Shown piece by piece: positions 33,946 through 39,596 of a DNA stretch of 39,596 nucleotides. Source of the stretch: Nitrospirae bacterium CG2_30_70_394 (GTDB lineage Bacteria; CG2-30-53-67; CG2-30-70-394). The position numbers were made by a program, and so were the translations under genes. The notes beneath the pieces are model-generated. The model saw only the letters and a program-made list of their open reading frames with translations, had not been told where the DNA came from and searched no databases. The first letter of the stretch is position 1; each line of letters opens with the position of its first letter. The stretch covers positions 1 to 39,596 of the forward strand of contig MNYW01000180.1 in NCBI GenBank assembly GCA_001873295.1, given 5' to 3'.

Positions 33946-35352
33946 GTGGCGGTGCGGCGCCTCCTCCCCCTCCTCCTAGCCTCGGCGGTGCTGGCGGCGA
34001 TCGTCACCTACTACTTCGGCGTGGAGGAACCGGCGCGCAAACGCCAGGAGGCGGCCGAGGAGGCGAAGGGCAAGCTGGTGAGCTTGGCGCGCGAGCAAGT
34101 CAGCGGTGTCGAGCTCACCCGCAACCACGAGACCGTGCGCCTGGAGCGCGATGCGACCGGCCACTGGTGGCTGCGCGAACCCCGGGTGGCGCCGGCACGC
34201 GCGGCCACCGTCGACGACCTCCTCTACGCGGTCACCACGCTGCACGCCGAGCGGACCCTACCCCTGGCGGAGGGCGAGGCGAGCGACTACGGCACCGGCG
34301 ACACCGCCGCCACGATCCACCTCACCGGCGAGTCGATCGACACCACCGTGCGCCTCGGCAATCGGGCCACCGTGGGGTTGGATCGCACCTACGTGCAGGT
34401 GGGCGAGCAGCTGGCGATCTGCTCCACCCCCCTCACCGCGACGGTGAACCAACCGCTGGCGACCTTTCTGCGCGAGCAGCTCTTCGACACCGACCGGTGG
34501 CGCGCCGTGCACCTCGAGGTGGCGGACGGCGACCGCTCCTGGTCGGTGGCCAAGGACGCGGCGGGGGGGTGGCACTTGGACGGCGGGGTGGAGGCGGACC
34601 CCGAACAGGTGGAGGGGTGGCTGGCGGCGCTCGACGAGACGAAGGCGGACCCCCTCATCGCCGGCGAGCCGCCCGCGGCGGCGCGCTGGGCCGAGGTGCG
34701 AATCTACCCCGAGGCCGCGGCCGCGACCCCCGGCGCGACCCCCGGCGCTACCCCCGCGGCGACCGCCGCGAACGCGCCCCCGGCGGCGCCCGCCACGCCC
34801 GCCACGCCCGCCACGCCCGCCACGGTGGTGCGCATCGCCCGGGACGGCACGGGCGATGTGGCCGCGACCCAGGTGGGGCTTGGCTTCTGGGGAAGGCTCG
34901 CGCCGGCGGCGGTGGCCAAGCTGCTGCCCGACCCGGAGGGGTTGAAGGATCGCCACCTGGTCCACTTCCACGCCTTCGATGTCGATCGCCTCGAGCTGCG
35001 CTCCCCCCAGGGACTCCTCACCCTCCGCCACCACGACGGCGAGTGGGCGGGCGACGATGGCACCGCGGTGGATGGCCAGCGGGTGGACGACTACTTGCAA
35101 ACCCTGGAGGATGCGCGGGCAACGGGGTATCTTGAGGGGGATCAGCCCCCGGTGAAGGGGCCAGAGCTCTCTCTCTATCGCTCCACCCAGCTCCTCGCCT
35201 CCCTCGCCTTCGGCGGCGAGGGGGACGCGCGGGCCCGGCGCCTCCCCAACGGACCGACCCTCCAACTCACCCCCGCAACCCTCGCCCAACTCCTCCCCAC
35301 CCCCGGCCGGTTCTTGGCGGCCACCGGTCCCCCCTCCAAGACCTCCCCATGA
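33946..35352 (+). CDS. DUF4340 domain protein
   Basis: 468-residue envelope protein, the usual companion of GldFG-type operons. A transmembrane N-terminus (LLPLLLASAVLAAIVTYYF) is followed by DUF4340 repeats: VSGVELTRNHETVRLERDATGHWWLREP, AATVDDLLYAVTTLHAERTL, TVRLGNRATVGLDRTYVQVG, and later DVDRLELRSPQGLLTLRHHDGEWAGDD. A Pro/Ala/Thr-rich insert lies at about residues 255-294. Function is unknown; it is probably a periplasmic component of the exporter. Start: GTG at 33946, or GTG at 33952, which has GAGG five bases upstream. Its stop overlaps the Rrf2 gene (ATGA). Confidence 0.9.
   Translation: MAVRRLLPLLLASAVLAAIVTYYFGVEEPARKRQEAAEEAKGKLVSLAREQVSGVELTRNHETVRLERDATGHWWLREPRVAPARAATVDDLLYAVTTLHAERTLPLAEGEASDYGTGDTAATIHLTGESIDTTVRLGNRATVGLDRTYVQVGEQLAICSTPLTATVNQPLATFLREQLFDTDRWRAVHLEVADGDRSWSVAKDAAGGWHLDGGVEADPEQVEGWLAALDETKADPLIAGEPPAAARWAEVRIYPEAAAATPGATPGATPAATAANAPPAAPATPATPATPATVVRIARDGTGDVAATQVGLGFWGRLAPAAVAKLLPDPEGLKDRHLVHFHAFDVDRLELRSPQGLLTLRHHDGEWAGDDGTAVDGQRVDDYLQTLEDARATGYLEGDQPPVKGPELSLYRSTQLLASLAFGGEGDARARRLPNGPTLQLTPATLAQLLPTPGRFLAATGPPSKTSP
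34791..34824 (+). repeat. 9-base tandem repeat in the DUF4340 gene
   Basis: cgccacgcc is repeated about 3.8 times, encoding APATPATPATPAT-like sequence. In frame; likely a length-variable linker. Confidence 0.85.
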
Positions 35353-35759
35353 TCCTCTCGACCAAGATCACCTACTCGGTCCGTGCCCTCGCCTACCTCG
35401 CCCTCCACGGGCCGGCCGAGGGGTTTCTCTCCCTCACCCAGGTGGCGAACGGCGAGGGGATCTCGCTCAACTACCTTGCCCACCTCTTCAGCCGCCTACG
35501 CGCCCGCGGCATCATCGAGTCGGTGCGCGGCCGCCGCGGCGGCTACCGCCTGGCGCGGCAGCCCGCGGAGATCTCCCTGCAGGAGATCATCGACGCGGTC
35601 GACATGGGCGACTTCCTCAACCTGAACCTGCCACCGGAGATCGAGGACCAGTCGAGTTGCCGCATGGTGACCGACCTCCTATGGACCGGGTTCGACCGCC
35701 ACATCCGCCACTACCTCACCGGCACCACCCTGGCGTCGGTGTTGGAGCGGGCGGCCTGA
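35349..35759 (+). CDS. Rrf2-family transcriptional regulator
   Basis: 136-residue winged-helix regulator with the Rrf2 start (STKITYSVRALAYLALHG), the helix-turn-helix LTQVANGEGISLNYLAHLFSRLRARGIIESVRGRRGGYRLAR and a dimerisation helix. The canonical three-cysteine Fe-S motif of IscR and NsrR (C-X5-C-X6-C) is missing; a single Cys remains in DQSSCRMV. It therefore either senses without a cluster, like CymR-type members, or needs ligands from elsewhere. The ATG overlaps the DUF4340 stop, which ties the regulator to the exporter operon; autoregulation is plausible. gpsA follows after 84 bases. Confidence 0.93.
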   Translation: MILSTKITYSVRALAYLALHGPAEGFLSLTQVANGEGISLNYLAHLFSRLRARGIIESVRGRRGGYRLARQPAEISLQEIIDAVDMGDFLNLNLPPEIEDQSSCRMVTDLLWTGFDRHIRHYLTGTTLASVLERAA

Positions 35760-35843
35760 TCCACCCCATGGCGCGACCGCGGTTACCGAGTGGCCCGCAC
35801 GCCCGCCCCGCTGGCGCGGGGTGGGTGGTGGACCTTCCTCTCC

Positions 35844-36917
35844 ATGGCGCCTGAACCGCGGGCCAGCGTCGGGGTGATCGGCGGCGGATCGTGGGGGACC
35901 GCCCTCGCCCACCTCCTTGCCACCCAGGGCCACGAGGTGGTGGTGTGGGCCTTCGAGGAGGAGGTGGTGCGCGCCGTCCGCGACCGCCACGAGAACCCGA
36001 TCTATCTCGCGGGCATCCCCCTGGCGCCGTCGCTCACCGCGACCACCGACCTCGCGGCGGCAGTCACCGGCCGCGACGTCCTCCTGTCGGTGGTACCAAC
36101 GCCGTATCTGCGGCCGGTGTTGCGCTCGCTGCAGGAGCTCCTCGCGGCGCGGCCGGGAGCCGTGCCGGGTTATCTGGTCAGCGCGACCAAGGGGATCGAG
36201 AACGACAGCTTGATGCTCGTCTCCGAGATCCTCGCCGGCGAGCTACCGGCGATCCCGCCGGGCCACTGCGCCTACCTCTCCGGCCCCTCCTTCGCCCGCG
36301 AGGTGGCGCGCGGCCTGCCCACCGCGGTCACCCTCGCCTCGCAGAGCGAATCCACCGCCAAGCATCTGCAGGCGGTGTTCACCGCCCCTTGGATGCGCGT
36401 CTACACGAGCCCGGACGTGGTCGGGGTGGAGCTCGGCGGGGCGGTGAAGAACGTGATCGCCATCGCCACCGGCGCCTGCGCCGGCCTCGGGCTCGGCGCC
36501 GACACGATCGCCGCGCTCATCACCCGCGGCGAGGCGGAGGTGGCGGCCCTGGGCACCGCCATGGGCGCCCACCCCCTCACCTTCCTCGGCCTCGCCGGGA
36601 TCGGCGATCTGGTCCTCACCTGCACCGGCGAGCTCTCCCGCAATCGCACCGTCGGCATGCGCCTCGGCCGCGGCGAGTCGTTGCGCACCATCCTCAAAGA
36701 GATGCGAATGGTGGCGGAGGGGGTACGCACCACCCGCTCGGTCTACCAGCTGGCGAAAAAGCTCGGGGTGGCAATGCCGATCTGCAGCGAGGTCTACCAC
36801 GTCCTCTACGAGGGCGCCGACCTGCGCGGCGCGGTCGATCGCCTCATGCGGCGCGAGCTGAAGGAGGAGTGGGAAGATCTCACCGGCATGGGTGGCCCGA
36901 CGTGGAGGGAACCGTGA
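35844..36917 (+). CDS. gpsA: Glycerol-3-phosphate dehydrogenase [NAD(P)+]
   Basis: Makes sn-glycerol-3-phosphate from dihydroxyacetone phosphate for phospholipid synthesis; cytoplasmic. The 357-residue protein has the nucleotide-binding VGVIGGGSWGTALAHLLA, NPIYLAGIPL, SATKGIE, LSGPSFAREVARGLPTAV, the catalytic-lysine region VELGGAVKNVIAIATGACAGLGLGAD and GLAGIGDLVLTCTGELSRNRTVG. It is slightly longer than E. coli GpsA because of a C-terminal tail. The ATG at 35844 directly precedes the Rossmann strand; frame before it is not conserved. It overlaps the downstream gene by four bases (GTGA). Confidence 0.96.
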   Translation: MAPEPRASVGVIGGGSWGTALAHLLATQGHEVVVWAFEEEVVRAVRDRHENPIYLAGIPLAPSLTATTDLAAAVTGRDVLLSVVPTPYLRPVLRSLQELLAARPGAVPGYLVSATKGIENDSLMLVSEILAGELPAIPPGHCAYLSGPSFAREVARGLPTAVTLASQSESTAKHLQAVFTAPWMRVYTSPDVVGVELGGAVKNVIAIATGACAGLGLGADTIAALITRGEAEVAALGTAMGAHPLTFLGLAGIGDLVLTCTGELSRNRTVGMRLGRGESLRTILKEMRMVAEGVRTTRSVYQLAKKLGVAMPICSEVYHVLYEGADLRGAVDRLMRRELKEEWEDLTGMGGPTWREP

Positions 36918-37507
36918 GCCACCTCGACCCGGGCGGCCAGCGCAGCCTCACCGCCAGCGACCTTGCCAGCCGCTCCGGCCACTGCCTGCACGGCCACCTG
37001 CACACGATCCTCGGCTTTGCTGAGCTGCTCGCGGAGGATGGCGAGGAGAGCGGCCCCCTGCTCCTGGAGTCGGCCCTGCGCCTACGGGTACGCATCGATG
37101 CCCTCCTCCACCTCCACGACCGGTGTCACCGAGGATGGAACGGGCGCGGCGCGCCGGCGGCGGCGATCCTCGACGAGCTCGTCTTGCCCACCGGGCTGGC
37201 GATCGACAACCGCCTCCCCCCCCACACCCACCTCCACCTCGATCCGCGCGGCCTGCGTGTCCTCCTCGCGGAGCTTGGGGTCCTGGCCGCCCCCTCCCTC
37301 GTGGTCCTCACCGGCGACAAACCGGCGGTGGAAATCACCACCACCCTGGCGACCGAGCTCCTCGACGACGGCGACGGCGCGGTCAGTGTCGCGATCGTCC
37401 AAGCACTGGTCGCCGACCTCGGTGGCAGCCTCTCGTTCACCGACGTCGCCAGCGGGCGGCGTCGCCTCACCGTGGGCTTCCCGCACCCAAGGGAAACCGC
37501 GGCTTGA
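36914..37507 (+). CDS. Degenerate histidine kinase / ChpT-like phosphotransferase candidate
   Basis: 197-residue protein whose first third looks like a HisKA dimerisation helix: RSGHCLHGHLHTILGFAELLAEDGEESGPLLLESALRLRVRIDALLHL aligns with the usual SHELRTPLTAILGFAELL, keeping the His but with Cys in place of the next Glu. The C-terminal VSVAIVQALVADLGGSLSFTDVASGRRRLTVGFP resembles the last helix and strands of a HATPase domain, but no N-box or G-boxes are visible between (LRVLLAELGVLAAPSLVV). Length and make-up suggest a phosphotransferase of the ChpT type or a pseudo-kinase. The start is a GTG overlapping the gpsA stop. No response regulator is nearby. Family assignment is by eye. Confidence 0.6.
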   Translation: MSHLDPGGQRSLTASDLASRSGHCLHGHLHTILGFAELLAEDGEESGPLLLESALRLRVRIDALLHLHDRCHRGWNGRGAPAAAILDELVLPTGLAIDNRLPPHTHLHLDPRGLRVLLAELGVLAAPSLVVLTGDKPAVEITTTLATELLDDGDGAVSVAIVQALVADLGGSLSFTDVASGRRRLTVGFPHPRETAA

Positions 37508-37580
37508 CCCAATCTCCGGGAGGGACCTCCCTCCCACCCTCAATCCCAGGCGGTGATTTGCACCTCCTTCCGACACCCCC

Positions 37581-37598
37581 GGCGGCCGCGCGGCCGCC
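37581..37598. other. 18-base perfect palindrome upstream of rne
   Basis: ggcggccgcgcggccgcc is its own reverse complement. It lies between the kinase-like gene and rne and could be a terminator stem (no T-tract) or a chance GC palindrome. Confidence 0.3.
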
Positions 37599-37670
37599 CC
37601 TGCCCACCCCACGGTTCAGTCGCCATCGGGCGGCGCGGGATCACGTCGGTCACCGCCTTCTAGGAGTCCC

Positions 37671-39596
37671 ATGTCTCGCAAAATGCTGATCAATGCCGCC
37701 GAAGGGGTGGAGAGCCGAGTGGCGATCCTCACCGACGGCGTCCTCGACGGGTTGCACATCGAGTTTCTTGGCCGCGCCAAGCTCAAGGGCAACATCTACC
37801 GCGGCACCGTCGTCCAGACGGAGCCGTCCCTGCAGGCCGCCTTCGTGGAGTACGGCGAGGATCGCCACGGCTTCCTCTCCCTGTCGGAGGTGAACTTCGA
37901 CCTCTTCCCGGAGAAGAAGGGGCGGCGGCGGATCGAAGAGATCCTGCACCGCAACAGCCCGGTCTTGGTGCAGGTCATCCGCGACGCCCGCAGCCAGAAG
38001 GGGGCGGCCCTCTCCACCTTCATCTCCCTCGCCGGCCGCTACCTCGTCTACATGCCGTGCTGCGCGGGCGGCGGGATCTCGCGCAAGATCGAGGGGGAGG
38101 AGCGGAGCAAGCTAAAGGCCTTCTTCGACTCCCTGGAAAAGGAGGAAGGGGAGCTCCCGGGCCTCATCATCCGGACCGCGGGGGTGGGTCGCAGCACGGA
38201 GGAGCTGAAGCGCGACTACGCCTACCTGAAGGGGCTGTGGTCGCGTATCGAGCAGGTCCGCGACCAGAGCGACAAGCCCGGCCTCGTCTACCAGGAGCTC
38301 GACCTGGTGCTGCGCACGGTGCGCGACTACCTCACCCCGGACATCGACGAAATCCTGGTCGACGACGAGCGGGTCGCGGAGCAGATCCGCGACTTTTTGC
38401 GGCGCACCGCCCCGGAGGCGGTGGAGCGGGTGAAGCTGCACCACGAGAAGCGGCCGATCTTCTCCCGCTACCAGACCGAGGAGCAGATCGCCACGATCTA
38501 CAAGCGCCAGGTTCCGCTCCCCTCCGGCGGCTCCATCGTCATCGACCCCACCGAGGCCCTGGTGGCGATCGACGTCAACTCGGGGAAGGCGAACCAGTCG
38601 GGCAATCCGGAGAAGACCTCCCTCCAATCCAACCTCGAGGCGGCGGTGGAGATCGCCCGGCAACTGCGCCTGCGCGACCTCGGCGGCCTGGTGGTGTGCG
38701 ACTTCATCGACATGAGCGAGGCGAAGAACCGCCACAAGGTGGAAGAGGCACTGAAGGAGGCGATGAAGGACGACAAGGCGCGCTTCGACGTCGGCAAGAT
38801 CTCCCCCAAGTTTGGCCTGTTGGAGCTCTCCCGCCAGCGAGTGAAGCAGTCGCTTTTAGAAGGGTCGCACGAGACCTGTCCCACCTGCGAAGGCGTCGGC
38901 CGGGTGCAATCCGCCGCCTCGGCGGCCACCGGCTTCCTCCGCTCCCTGCAGGCGGCGGCGGCCAATCCCGAGGTGGCCACCGTCCACCTCACCGTCACCC
39001 CGGCGGTGGCGAACTACATCCTCAACGAACACCGCCCTGCCCTCATCGAGCTCGAACGGCGGCGCGCGATCGAGATTCACGTCGACGCCGACCCCCTCCT
39101 CCTCTCCCACCAGTCGCGGATCGAGATCACCAAGGTGGAGAAGGGGTCGGACGAGCCGGTGCAGGAGGTCGCCACCGCCCTCGACGTGGTCCCCGAGGTG
39201 ATCGCGGTGAAGCGCGCGGTCGCCGCGCCGGCCGCCGCGGAGAGTGGGGCGGCGATCGCGCCCGGGGTCAGCGCGCCGGCCGCGCCGGCGAGCCTTGCCG
39301 AGGAGGGGGGCGCCAATGGGCGCAAGCGGCGCCGGCGGCGGCGCGCGATCGAGATTCACGTCGACGCCGACCCCCTCCTCCTCTCCCACCAGTCGCGGAT
39401 CGAGATCACCAAGGTGGAGAAGGGGTCGGACGAGCCGGTGCAGGAGGTCGCCACCGCCCTCGACGTGGTCCCCGAGGTGATCGCGGTGAAGCGCGCGGTC
39501 GCCGCGCCGGCCGCCGCGGAGAGTGGGGCGGCGATCGCGCCCGGGGTCAGCGCGCCGGCCGCGCCGGCGAGCCTTGCCGAGGAGGGGGGCGCCAAT
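37671..39596 (+). CDS. rne: Ribonuclease E/G, 3' end outside the window
   Basis: Endoribonuclease for rRNA processing and mRNA decay. 642 codons are open to the window edge with no stop. It starts SRKMLINAAEG with AGGAG four bases before the ATG. The S1 domain (GNIYRGTVVQTEPSLQAAFVEYGEDRHGFLSLSEV) is followed by the 5'-sensor/RNase H-like part, the DNase I-like catalytic domain with Asp301 (VAIDVNSG) and Asp344 (VCDFIDM), equivalent to E. coli Asp303 and Asp346, and the zinc link CPTC (Cys403, Cys406). After the small domain comes an Ala-rich stretch and KRRRRRR, then an exact second copy of residues 463-549. With the core alone it could be RNase G; the long tail favours RNase E. The true C-terminus is unknown. 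Confidence 0.93.
   Translation, partial: MSRKMLINAAEGVESRVAILTDGVLDGLHIEFLGRAKLKGNIYRGTVVQTEPSLQAAFVEYGEDRHGFLSLSEVNFDLFPEKKGRRRIEEILHRNSPVLVQVIRDARSQKGAALSTFISLAGRYLVYMPCCAGGGISRKIEGEERSKLKAFFDSLEKEEGELPGLIIRTAGVGRSTEELKRDYAYLKGLWSRIEQVRDQSDKPGLVYQELDLVLRTVRDYLTPDIDEILVDDERVAEQIRDFLRRTAPEAVERVKLHHEKRPIFSRYQTEEQIATIYKRQVPLPSGGSIVIDPTEALVAIDVNSGKANQSGNPEKTSLQSNLEAAVEIARQLRLRDLGGLVVCDFIDMSEAKNRHKVEEALKEAMKDDKARFDVGKISPKFGLLELSRQRVKQSLLEGSHETCPTCEGVGRVQSAASAATGFLRSLQAAAANPEVATVHLTVTPAVANYILNEHRPALIELERRRAIEIHVDADPLLLSHQSRIEITKVEKGSDEPVQEVATALDVVPEVIAVKRAVAAPAAAESGAAIAPGVSAPAAPASLAEEGGANGRKRRRRRRAIEIHVDADPLLLSHQSRIEITKVEKGSDEPVQEVATALDVVPEVIAVKRAVAAPAAAESGAAIAPGVSAPAAPASLAEEGGAN
39057..39596 (+). 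repeat. 279-base-period exact duplication at the window end
   Basis: 39057-39317 is repeated base for base at 39336-39596, in frame (93 codons per period), and the second copy stops exactly at the last base. The join follows a run of arginine codons. Either a real tandem repeat in rne or an assembly loop. Confidence 0.93.

Overview
The window is very GC-rich DNA (about 70% by eye) packed with bacterial genes on both strands. It points to a Gram-negative bacterium: there are several lipoproteins with clear lipobox cysteines, a LolB-like protein encoded between a TPR lipoprotein and ispE (an order well known from Pseudomonadota), a periplasmic HtrA protease, the MEP isoprenoid enzyme IspE, and queuosine enzymes QueE and QueG. 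I cannot name the lineage. It resembles GC-rich gamma- or delta-type proteobacterial genomes. Both ends look like contig edges: the left end has a lower-GC repeat-like phrase, and the right end stops inside an rne-like gene exactly at the end of a perfect 261-base second copy.

Layout. 1-3.0 kb: fibronectin-type lipoprotein and hflX (minus). 3.0-9.1 kb: an RluA-family enzyme (plus), ispE / lolB-like / TPR lipoprotein (minus), rluD (plus). 9.6-14.5 kb: TlpA-like thioredoxin and queE (minus), then a 2Fe-2S ferredoxin, a KAS III-like enzyme and a divergent DAHP-synthase-like enzyme (plus). 14.6-16.8 kb: nfeD and slipin pair (minus). 16.9-22.7 kb: SCP2-like protein, small periplasmic protein, queG (minus), YjbQ family, NDUFA9-like reductase, fumC and a coupled gamma-glutamylcyclotransferase-like gene. 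22.8-25.4 kb is the accessory island: a decayed vapBC pair, a LolA-like gene broken by a 61-base repeat insertion, a MarR regulator with a Cys/His tail, a near-palindromic operator and a cytochrome P460 gene. 25.4-30.6 kb: htrA, DUF1844, moxR, DUF58, batD-like (minus operon). 30.7-37.5 kb: one long plus-strand operon with a Gld-type ABC exporter (ATPase, permease, GldG-like), a DUF4340 protein, an Rrf2 regulator, gpsA and a kinase-like protein without ATP-site motifs. 37.7 kb to the end: RNase E/G, incomplete.

Most genes are housekeeping (rRNA pseudouridylation, queuosine, isoprenoid and phospholipid precursors, TCA cycle, envelope quality control). The most unusual points are the MarR(Cys tail)-P460 divergent module with its operator, the 61-base frameshifting repeat in the neighbouring LolA-like gene, the vapBC remnant in which one base change would explain loss of both the antitoxin stop and the toxin start, the divergent DAHP synthase paralogue, the degenerate kinase/phosphotransferase, and the terminal rne duplication. 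Several intergenic stretches of 300-540 bases hold no recognisable gene; some carry decayed dispersed repeat phrases. I saw no tRNA, rRNA, CRISPR array or complete insertion sequence.
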